Source of the DNA: Lewinellaceae bacterium
GTDB taxonomy: Bacteria > Bacteroidota > Bacteroidia > Chitinophagales > Saprospiraceae
Direction: 5' to 3'
NCBI GenBank assembly: GCA_947459655.1
Contig: CANHEE010000008.1
Span: 1-46,511, forward strand
Length of the DNA stretch: 46,511 bases
Positions 18,751 to 26,459 of this stretch are shown here, in pieces. The position numbers and the translations under genes are program-made. The notes below the pieces were generated by a model that was not told the DNA's origin, ran no database searches, and worked only from the letters and a program-made list of their open reading frames with translations. Each line of letters opens with the position of its first letter. The stretch's first letter is position 1.

Positions 18751-18790
18751 ACATTTATTTTATCAAACGTTAAAATAAAAAAATAAATGT
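18751..18790. promoter_or_regulatory. AT-rich inverted repeat upstream of lrp-like gene
   Basis: Perfect 10-bp arms ACATTTATTT and AAATAAATGT flank an inner TTTTA/TAAAA pairing. The element is almost entirely A/T and lies in the 277-bp gap between the Lrp-like and amidohydrolase-like genes. Lrp/AsnC proteins favour AT-rich palindromes, so an operator is plausible. No other gene or element is seen in this gap. Confidence 0.4.
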
Positions 18791-18934
18791 TAATTATTTT
18801 AAGTTTTCTACAGAGAAATGCACTTCTCTTAACAATAGTATAACGAGCTCGATAACGATTTAATAACAAATTTCTTCTAATACAAAGTGAACCCATACTG
18901 TCGGAAAATAAATTTACACCATTGTATTTATGCC

Positions 18935-20233
18935 CTATTTCTTACCCTGGCGGTATTTTTCATTGAAACGACGATACAATCCGAGTTGTTTGTCATCCAA
19001 TCCAATTTCCCGGCCTTTTATCAGTGCGTATTCAACTTGGTTACTTTTCATATCCAACGCATCGCCTGAACAGATAAATAATGTGGCATCTTTATCTGCC
19101 TCAATGCTTCCGCAGTTTTGTGCAATTCCCAATATCCTGGCAGCATCAAGCGTTAATGCCTGCACCGCTTTTTCGTAAGGGAGCCCATAAGCAACCGCCT
19201 GTCCAGCCTGAAATGGCAGATTTCGCTGTTGCCAGGCGCCGTCCATACTAAAACAAAATGGAATTCCGGCCTCAGAAAGTTGTCTGGCCTGCTGATATGG
19301 CTGATCCAGATTGTCATCTCCCCTGAGGGGAAGAGATTGAATTCTGTGCAAAACTAGCCTGGTCTTGTTCTCTTTCAGAAAGTCAGTAATCCGCCATGCG
19401 TCCTCCGCACCTACAATTATCGGATTGATTCCATATTTTTTCGCAAACAACACCGCTTCCATAATCGGTTTTGCAAAGGACGCCCTGATATACAGATTTT
19501 TACTGCCATCAAAGAGACCCTTCATGGCTTCCAGGCGGAGGTTTCTGCTTTCCGGACTGGCCTTTCTTGCGTACGCAGCGGCTTCATCGAACAACCTGCC
19601 GATGGATTGCACATTTTCCTTGTATCGATCCTCCCGCTTTATCTCACCGGGCTCGGCCCACCAGCCAGTGTTACTGTACTGGTTTGGCCAGTTCAAAACC
19701 AGACCCTCATCCATCCTGTAGGCAGCATCTTCCCAGTTCCATGCATCCAGCTGAACAACACTTGACTGTCCGCTGATCAGACCGCCTGAAGGAACTATCT
19801 GTGCCATTAGTACACCATTGTTTCGTACTGTTGGCGTAACTTCTGAATCAGTGTTGTACGCTGCAATAGCACGGGCGTTTGGATTCAGAATACCAGTTTC
19901 ATTGAAATCCTGTGTAGCGCGTACGGCGTCAACCTCGACCATACCCAGAAGAGAAAATGGGGCAATAAAACCCGGATAGATGTGCTTGCCCCTGGCATTT
20001 ACAATCTTGCATGGAACACCTGAACGCTTTTCAATGGCCGAAGCATCGGGATTCATCACGATTTTCCCATCAACTACGGCTATGGATTTGCCCTCCAGAA
20101 CATCACCGTTACCAACATGAATGGTAGCTCCGCTAATCAGAATGGGAACCGCCTGAGTAGGAGCTGGTACGGGTTGAGCAAAAGTGCCGGAGAAAGGCAG
20201 AAACAGCAGAAACCGGAAAAAATGGCATTTCAT
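18935..20233 (-). CDS. Secreted amidohydrolase-superfamily protein lacking HxH
   Basis: A 432-residue protein with a signal peptide (about 1-20, cut near TFAQ). The start fits the amidohydrolase superfamily: ILISGATIHVGNGDVLEGKS, then IVVxDGKI-like strands and HIYPGFIAPFS. The end is also typical (ALTLDAARILGIAQNCGSIE, DKDATLFICSGDAL). However, the metal-binding HxH that normally follows PGFID is replaced by APFS. A conserved-looking block DSEVTPTVRNNGVL...SSVVQLDAWNWEDAAY marks a Bacteroidota subfamily that I recall as often occurring beside a canonical amidohydrolase; no such partner is in this window. Whether it hydrolyses anything is unclear. It is upstream of the Lrp-like gene on the same strand. 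Confidence 0.78.
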   Translation of the reverse strand: MKCHFFRFLLFLPFSGTFAQPVPAPTQAVPILISGATIHVGNGDVLEGKSIAVVDGKIVMNPDASAIEKRSGVPCKIVNARGKHIYPGFIAPFSLLGMVEVDAVRATQDFNETGILNPNARAIAAYNTDSEVTPTVRNNGVLMAQIVPSGGLISGQSSVVQLDAWNWEDAAYRMDEGLVLNWPNQYSNTGWWAEPGEIKREDRYKENVQSIGRLFDEAAAYARKASPESRNLRLEAMKGLFDGSKNLYIRASFAKPIMEAVLFAKKYGINPIIVGAEDAWRITDFLKENKTRLVLHRIQSLPLRGDDNLDQPYQQARQLSEAGIPFCFSMDGAWQQRNLPFQAGQAVAYGLPYEKAVQALTLDAARILGIAQNCGSIEADKDATLFICSGDALDMKSNQVEYALIKGREIGLDDKQLGLYRRFNEKYRQGKK

Positions 20234-20359
20234 ATCAGAAAACTTTATAACAAAATCAATTTATTTCGGTAACAAGATAGGCAAAAAACAACGGCCGATC
20301 TTTAATTTCCGACAAAAGTATTAAAATTAATCTACCAAACGGATGTGCATAATACAACG

Positions 20360-20390
20360 AAAAGGGAGGTCATTGAATAAACGACCTCCC
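20360..20390 (-). terminator. Probable terminator of the 20.5-22.4 kb genes
   Basis: A perfect 8-bp stem (GGGAGGTC with GACCTCCC) has an 11-nt loop and is followed on the minus strand by TTTT. It is about 120 nt after the stop at 20509. No T tract follows on the plus strand. The rest of the 275-bp gap up to 20508 shows nothing else I can identify. Confidence 0.6.
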
Positions 20391-20508
20391 GAAAGTAACT
20401 CAAAAAAACAAACTTTATGAATTACAAATGTAGGTATTTTCGGGGAAAGGAAAAGCATTTTGGTAAAAAATCATTCTGGCGCGGTCAAAAACGGGAAGCG
20501 TACAGGCA

Positions 20509-20889
20509 TTACATCCATTTACTAAAAAAACGAATCAGCTCTTTTCTTTGCTCACTGTATAGCTGTTCAAATGTTTCAACATCTTCTCGCTCTCCGGTGT
20601 GATCATCAATGCTCCTGTGATCAACTGCCACCGGGTTGTGCTCTATTTCTTTTTCCACGAGCTTTTCATGTCTGTCGATGGCATGCTTTAATTTCTGAGC
20701 CTCGTTCAGCTGTATGTCCATCAAATTCCGGTAGTGGTCGCACATGGCAGCAACTTCTCTATCGGTATTTTTGGAGGAAATTTCCTCCACCCTTTCGGCC
20801 AGAAATTTAATATCTGCCTTGTAAAAATCAAGCGTGTTGAGCCACTCTCTGTGCTCATTGTGTAATTCGAAAATTTTCTTCTTGTCCAT
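20509..20889 (-). CDS. Hypothetical coiled-coil protein
   Basis: A 126-residue, highly charged, mostly helical cytoplasmic protein. The ATG at 20887-20889 is preferred over a start 22 codons upstream because the upstream part has no helical or family-like character. Heptad-like helices are visible (FELHNEHREWLNTLDFYKAD, LAERVEEISSKN, MDIQLNEAQKLKHAIDRHEK). It is rich in His, Glu and Lys. There is no signal peptide or membrane segment. I do not recognise the family. It follows the Omp85-like gene by 110 bp on the same strand and may be co-transcribed, with the hairpin at 20360-20390 as the common end. Confidence 0.65.
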   Translation of the reverse strand: MDKKKIFELHNEHREWLNTLDFYKADIKFLAERVEEISSKNTDREVAAMCDHYRNLMDIQLNEAQKLKHAIDRHEKLVEKEIEHNPVAVDHRSIDDHTGEREDVETFEQLYSEQRKELIRFFSKWM

Positions 20890-20998
20890 ATACAGTATTT
20901 TTTTTGTACTGCAAAAATCGGAGGAAGCGCCGGCGTTACAAATGAGCGAACTCATTGTTGTCCTTAATTGATATCATTGGCGACGTTCATGAGAAAAA

Positions 20999-22417
20999 TC
21001 ATTCCAGCGGCACCACATAGTGGAAATACCATCCCCATTTACGCAGATGATTCTGGCTGATTTCGAACTGAATCAGATTTGAATTGTAAAAAAGCAGATT
21101 CATTCCTATACCTCTACCCCAAAGAAACCTGCCGGGAAATGTATTTTCCGAGCCGCTTCCGGAAGGCGGTACGTATCCGAAGTCATTGTTCACGCACAAC
21201 CAAAGGTGGGTCGGAAGCACACGCAGAGACGCCGGTACGAAACGGCCAAACCTGATGTCCTTTTTCCATAAATCAAATCGAAAGGCGTTTTTGAGGTAAG
21301 CATAGTTGGGTCCATCAATCACAAAATACTCATAACCACGCAGATAGTCATTGTTGTAGCCTAGCGCCCTACTGTTGAAATAGGGCTGCTTTTTACCAGT
21401 CATTTCAACACGCGTTCTGAAAATTCCCTCGTAATCAATTTTGTCCCTGTACACTGGTAGGTACCGTGCCAAAAAAAACACAACATATAAAGCCTGCACA
21501 TTCTCCCTTTTGCTGAAAACGCCGTCTTTCTGAACACTAAGGCTCAGAAAATGGCCTTTCCGCGGATAGTACCTGTTGTCGCGCAAATCGCTGACCATTT
21601 TTGCAAGAAAACTGAAATAGCGCTGCTCGGTGAGTGTGTCAAGAAAAAAATAGGGGTTTAATGTCCTGGCAACGCGTTCACTTACTTCGTTGTGAAAATA
21701 AGACAACTGAATGCCATAGGTGGTTCGATGGAAAGGACGGTAGGTTAGCCCCCCCATTAACCTTGTCCGGTAAATCTGCGGTTCGCTGTCATCCCTGAAA
21801 AAACGAAGACTGTCACGAGTTGTCGCGAACCAAACCTCTTTGTTTTTGCTGTACAGCGCATTGAGATAAAAACCAATGGTTTTCCTACGGTTTACTCCCG
21901 GGATGGAATAGTTGAGCTCGTATTTGTTACCGAAACCAAAGTCTGCCGAAAGTTTCAGCAAATCCCTGTAGCCCAGAAAATTATTCCAGTTGAGACCTAC
22001 CTGATAATTCAATCTCCGCAAATCACGCTTCTTCTCAAAAAACCATACATTGAAATTCCTGTCGGCTACTGAAATCCACCCAAACGGCGACAGGTAAGTG
22101 CGTTCTTCTACCCTGACCACTACTTCTGCTGTTGCATGAAGTGTATCTACTTTTCCAAGGTCCAGTTCAGCAGCAGAAAACAAGGTACTGTTCATAAGCC
22201 TCTGACGATTGCGTAAAAACCGCAGTTGGATGTCTGACCACAAAATGCTGTCTCCCGCCTTAAAATCCAGTTCACGAAGGACAATATTGACTTTGGTTTT
22301 TCTGTGGCCCTCCACCGTGATACTGACGATTTTCAGATAGCCTGACACGACTTCCTGACCCAACGCCGCTACGCAGCCGAAGAGCAAAAAGCAGCAAAAA
22401 GTCAAGACTTTCAACAT
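20999..22417 (-). CDS. Omp85/BamA-like outer-membrane protein, one POTRA
   Basis: A 472-residue protein with a signal peptide (1-20, cut after ALGQ). One POTRA-like domain is visible (about 27-110: IVSITVEGHRKTKVNIVLREL, then NSTLFSAAELD and VVRVEER). A 16-strand-type barrel follows (about 130-472), containing the SDLRDNRYYPRKGHFLSL block typical of Omp85 barrels and a lid-like FNSRALGYNNDYLRGYEYF segment. BamA normally has five POTRA domains and TamA three, so this is a reduced paralogue rather than the essential BamA. A role in assembly or export of outer-membrane proteins is inferred. It has a good promoter at 22434-22462 giving a leader of about 10 nt. Confidence 0.82.
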   Translation of the reverse strand: MLKVLTFCCFLLFGCVAALGQEVVSGYLKIVSITVEGHRKTKVNIVLRELDFKAGDSILWSDIQLRFLRNRQRLMNSTLFSAAELDLGKVDTLHATAEVVVRVEERTYLSPFGWISVADRNFNVWFFEKKRDLRRLNYQVGLNWNNFLGYRDLLKLSADFGFGNKYELNYSIPGVNRRKTIGFYLNALYSKNKEVWFATTRDSLRFFRDDSEPQIYRTRLMGGLTYRPFHRTTYGIQLSYFHNEVSERVARTLNPYFFLDTLTEQRYFSFLAKMVSDLRDNRYYPRKGHFLSLSVQKDGVFSKRENVQALYVVFFLARYLPVYRDKIDYEGIFRTRVEMTGKKQPYFNSRALGYNNDYLRGYEYFVIDGPNYAYLKNAFRFDLWKKDIRFGRFVPASLRVLPTHLWLCVNNDFGYVPPSGSGSENTFPGRFLWGRGIGMNLLFYNSNLIQFEISQNHLRKWGWYFHYVVPLE

Positions 22418-22433
22418 GAATACCCTACTTTTT

Positions 22434-22462
22434 ACAAAGATATAAAAAACGACCTCCTACAA
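22434..22462 (-). promoter_or_regulatory. Bacteroidota promoter of Omp85-like gene
   Basis: The minus strand reads TATCTTTGT (22434-22442), a full match to the -7 element TAnnTTTG. A TTG sits 17 bp further upstream at 22460-22462, where the -33 element is expected. Transcription would begin about 10 nt before the start codon at 22417. Confidence 0.7.
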
Positions 22463-22668
22463 TCAACAATCGGGTCAAATTAAGATAAAATCACATAGAA
22501 ACAATTTGCCATATGTACAGAGTACGTCACCGAAGGGCAGACAGAACCTTGTACGGGGCAACAAATGTTTAGAACAGGAAACTAAACGGTAACTAATCCA
22601 TCAGGTTTACGTTCTTTAGAGAATATTGATTCTGCGAATCAAACCCGAACTGATCCAATAAACGATTC

Positions 22669-25600
22669 ATGCGCATTTCCATCGTTGCCATTTTAACTTT
22701 AGTCCTTTCAGGTGCTGCAATGTTGTTTGAGCATCTGCATTCTGGCAACTATGGATTAACACACTATGCCTCAATTATTGAGCATGAGTTTCAGCAACGG
22801 GAAGCAGATGGTGAAACATTGACGGAGGAAATCATAAAGAGCCGCACCATAGGTGATCCCGGTCGATTGTCAGATTTTTTGAGCAGTAAAAAGACAGACA
22901 ACCAGAAAATTCAATTGCTGGTGTTTCAGTCCGACTCGCTGATTTTCTGGAACAACAACCAGACTTTCTGCAGTAGGGACAGTTCCGGGGGCATTCACCA
23001 TCTTGACAATGGATTTTACAAAATTATAAAAAAGCAGGTCGATAGTTCGCACACGCTTCTTGCACTGTTGCCGCTGAAATACGAATATCAACTTGGCAAT
23101 CTATCCAAGAAAGAGCACAAATACCTCAAGAATAGTTTCGTCGCGGGGAGTGATATACGAGGCAAAATCAGTCTGACTGCACCTGCAGAAGGGTATGTAC
23201 CGATCCTGAATGCAGACCACTCAGTGGCCTTCTACTTTATTGCGGACGGAGACAACGTCATGAGCAGGGGAGATCAGCAAATACTGTTGCTGCTGTGGTT
23301 ATCTGCCTTTTTTCTCCTCGCAATCCTCATCAACAAATTGACCCTTAGGCTAATCAAAGGAAGTTACCCGAGAGCGGGGATGGTATTTTTTGCCGTCGCA
23401 GTTTTTGCGCTAAAATTTCTGAGCACCTGCCTTAATCCGGGCAATAAATTTGCTGACATTCGGCTTTTTGCATCCTTCGGAGACCCGGAAAAAATGCAGA
23501 ATGCCAGTCCAGGAGAAATGTTTATCAACGTGCTACTGTTGTTGTGGGTGATCGTTTTTTTCTACAAAAACATCAGACCTGTTAATGTCTCCCGCATGAC
23601 GGACACAATGCGGAAAGCAGTTCTGGTGTTGCTCTACACTGCCATCATCTCCGGCATTCTGATGACGTTCGAGTGGCACCGGATGACGATTTCCTCGCCG
23701 CATCTTTCATTTGAATTTGACGATCTGCTTTTCATTGACACTTCAGCAGCACTTATGTTGCTGTGTCTCTTGCTTCTTTGGTTTGCACTTTTTCTGTTCA
23801 ACTTCAAGATAATTTCCAACATTTATAGTTTGGGATTCAGCCGCAGCATGAGAATCAGCTATACACTGATTCTTGGAGCAATGGTTGGCTTGATTTTGAA
23901 CTTTTACAACTTTTTTGACCTCAATCCGCTGGGCATGGCTTTGTTCGTAGTTTTTTACATATTCCTACTGGATATGTTTTACGAAAACTACAATAAGTTT
24001 CACCTCTCCTGGTTTCTGGCCTGGTTGGTTATTTTTGCGGGAACAACGGCATTGTTGCTGTATAAATACAAAAGAGACACAGACGTCAGAAAGCTGACGG
24101 AAGCAGGCAAAGCGCTTGCAGCCGATGTCGATCCCATTGCCCTAAGGGAGATGGAGGAAATCGCATTGAATGTTGTTTCGGAAAAAAATGTACTTCACAG
24201 CAGAGGAGACCTGCTAAAGGCACTCAAACAGGTGTCACACAAAAAAGGCTACCTGCTCGACCACTACGCGCTTTCGCTCAGTGAAGACAGTATTTTTGCA
24301 GGCAATAGTTTGGTAAAACCAGTACTGAACAGCGATAGCATTATCGTTTACACGTGTGCTTTGCCTACGCTGGATAATACCGGTACAGCCAAGTACTACA
24401 GGCTGGAGGCCAGTCCATCAGCAGCGGCTTACCAGTTTGGACCTCGAGAACATTTGTTTGAAACGCCATACCTGAACATTCCTGAAAATCCGCGCATCAG
24501 CTACAGCATTTTCCAAAATAAAAGGCTTGTTAAATGGAATGATTCCTCGTACCCGGCATTGCCTGAGGACGACAAACTTCCTGCGAAGGGAAAAATAAAA
24601 CTTGAAAAAACGCTGGAATATTCGCGGTTGATTGTCAGAACCGACAACGATAAAGTTGTAGTTGCTAACATAGAATATGGAGGCATTTACATCATATTAT
24701 TTTTATTCTCCAACCTGTGTATTTTCCTTTTTGGCATTTCGTTTTGCGTACTCACGCTGAATACCTTTACCAGAATTCTCGACGATCTTTTCGTCTTTCC
24801 GGACAACGGCTCTCTGGAATCCAGGGTTCAGATCAGCGTCATTTCTCTAATAACTTTTGCCTGCATTTTCATCGGTGCAGTCACGATATTACTGATCTGG
24901 AATACTTTTGATAGGAACGAATCCACCAACCTTGCGAAAAAACTGGAGGCCGTTCAGAAAAATATCGAATTTGACCTGCAGGGCAATGAAAACAACATCC
25001 CCTTTCCGCTACTGCTGGCAGCAATTTCAGAGACACATCAGACCGATATCATCGCTTATGATCTTGATGGTAAAATGACGCCGGGTACCCGACACAGCCT
25101 TGTCCGAAACGGCATCATCAGCAATTTGATGAACCCACTTGCATTCAGTACCCTCAGCAATGGATCAAACTGCTATATCAGTGAAAAAACCGGGGAATTT
25201 GAGTACCGCACGGCATATGGTGAGATCCGCAAAAATGACGTACCATACGCCTATTTTGCCATTCCTTATTATCGCAGGGAATGGGATCGCAAGGTGGCCA
25301 TTTCAGAATTTACAGGTCCCTTATTGTCTGTCTACGTATTCCTGCTGATTGCCATGATTATTTTTTCCTACATGGTTGGAGAGAAAATGCTCAGACCAAT
25401 CAGAATTATTGGAGAAAAATTAAAATTGGTGAAGCTCGGACAAACCAGTCTCGATATGGAATGGAAGGGTGACGATGCGCTTGGGGATTTGATCAGGGAA
25501 TTTGACCTCATGCTGAGCAATCTCGGTAAGGAGGCCAAAGCAGAACAGCAGACAGCGCGGGATGAAGCCTGGAAAACCATGGCAAGGCAGGTTGCACACG

Positions 25601-26265
25601 ACATCCGAAATCCGCTGACACCTATGAAACTCAGCATTCAGTATCTTGAAATGTTCACTAAGTCTGCCGATATTGACCAAGATATAAAGCAGCGGGTGAC
25701 CAGGATATCGGGAACGCTCATTGAACAAATAGATACCCTGAACCAAATTGCGAGCAACTTTGCAGATTTCTCCAAAACACAGACTGAGCGCCCGACAATT
25801 GAGCGCGTCGAATTAAATGAATTTCTGGAGCGCAGCTGCGAACTATTTATCAATGATCCCGAGAGCAAAATAGATGTAAAACTGCACCTGCCAGCTGAAA
25901 AGTACTTTGTGAATATTGACAAAACCCAGATGTCGAGAATCATCACAAACCTACTCACCAACGCAAGGCAGGCCATTCCGGACGAAAAGGAAGGGGAAAT
26001 CGATGTTTACCTCAAGCAAAAAAACAGTTTCGCATTGATACTGATCAGTGACAATGGTGTCGGAATTCCTGCTGATCAGACGGAAAAAATATTTCAGCCT
26101 AATTTTACGACCAGATCTTCGGGGTCGGGGCTTGGACTTGCCATTTGCCGCAAGCTTATCGAAGATATTGGGGGTAAAATCTATTGCAGTAGCAGCCCGG
26201 GAAAAGGAGCCGATTTCTACGTGGAAATTCCTGTTGCTGATATCAGGAAAAACGGAAATGCCTGA
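22669..26265 (+). CDS. Large NtrY-like sensor histidine kinase
   Basis: A 1198-residue kinase. It has a first membrane segment (about 3-20), an extracytoplasmic region (about 21-200) and a cluster of about eight membrane segments (about 203-470). A second extracytoplasmic region (about 471-670) and further membrane segments near 675-700, 725-748 and 880-905 follow. A HAMP-like linker (about 905-955) leads to the HisKA domain with phospho-acceptor H977 in AHDIRNPLTPMKLSIQ. The ATPase domain has NLLTNARQAI (N box), DNGVGIP (G1) and GSGLGLAIC (G2). The kinase core resembles NtrY. No response regulator gene is adjacent, so its partner must lie elsewhere. The signal sensed is unknown. Confidence 0.92.
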   Translation: MRISIVAILTLVLSGAAMLFEHLHSGNYGLTHYASIIEHEFQQREADGETLTEEIIKSRTIGDPGRLSDFLSSKKTDNQKIQLLVFQSDSLIFWNNNQTFCSRDSSGGIHHLDNGFYKIIKKQVDSSHTLLALLPLKYEYQLGNLSKKEHKYLKNSFVAGSDIRGKISLTAPAEGYVPILNADHSVAFYFIADGDNVMSRGDQQILLLLWLSAFFLLAILINKLTLRLIKGSYPRAGMVFFAVAVFALKFLSTCLNPGNKFADIRLFASFGDPEKMQNASPGEMFINVLLLLWVIVFFYKNIRPVNVSRMTDTMRKAVLVLLYTAIISGILMTFEWHRMTISSPHLSFEFDDLLFIDTSAALMLLCLLLLWFALFLFNFKIISNIYSLGFSRSMRISYTLILGAMVGLILNFYNFFDLNPLGMALFVVFYIFLLDMFYENYNKFHLSWFLAWLVIFAGTTALLLYKYKRDTDVRKLTEAGKALAADVDPIALREMEEIALNVVSEKNVLHSRGDLLKALKQVSHKKGYLLDHYALSLSEDSIFAGNSLVKPVLNSDSIIVYTCALPTLDNTGTAKYYRLEASPSAAAYQFGPREHLFETPYLNIPENPRISYSIFQNKRLVKWNDSSYPALPEDDKLPAKGKIKLEKTLEYSRLIVRTDNDKVVVANIEYGGIYIILFLFSNLCIFLFGISFCVLTLNTFTRILDDLFVFPDNGSLESRVQISVISLITFACIFIGAVTILLIWNTFDRNESTNLAKKLEAVQKNIEFDLQGNENNIPFPLLLAAISETHQTDIIAYDLDGKMTPGTRHSLVRNGIISNLMNPLAFSTLSNGSNCYISEKTGEFEYRTAYGEIRKNDVPYAYFAIPYYRREWDRKVAISEFTGPLLSVYVFLLIAMIIFSYMVGEKMLRPIRIIGEKLKLVKLGQTSLDMEWKGDDALGDLIREFDLMLSNLGKEAKAEQQTARDEAWKTMARQVAHDIRNPLTPMKLSIQYLEMFTKSADIDQDIKQRVTRISGTLIEQIDTLNQIASNFADFSKTQTERPTIERVELNEFLERSCELFINDPESKIDVKLHLPAEKYFVNIDKTQMSRIITNLLTNARQAIPDEKEGEIDVYLKQKNSFALILISDNGVGIPADQTEKIFQPNFTTRSSGSGLGLAICRKLIEDIGGKIYCSSSPGKGADFYVEIPVADIRKNGNA

Positions 26266-26459
26266 ATGCAATCGATAGCCTGACACGATTGCCACTGTTC
26301 CAATTCCAAAATTGGCCACAAAACAAAAGCTCAGAAGAGAAAAGTTGCCTTTTTCTGATTCCGGTAATTGTATTTTTTCGTTTATTTGAACCTTGTAAAC
26401 TGCAGGTCGGACTTTTCTCAAAAAGTTATCCGTGTCGCGCCTGCACAAGTCCGCAACCT

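Noticed and set aside
26289-26459. Extended N-terminus for the TonB-dependent receptor
   Set aside because: It would start at TTG and place 57 residues before a perfect signal peptide.
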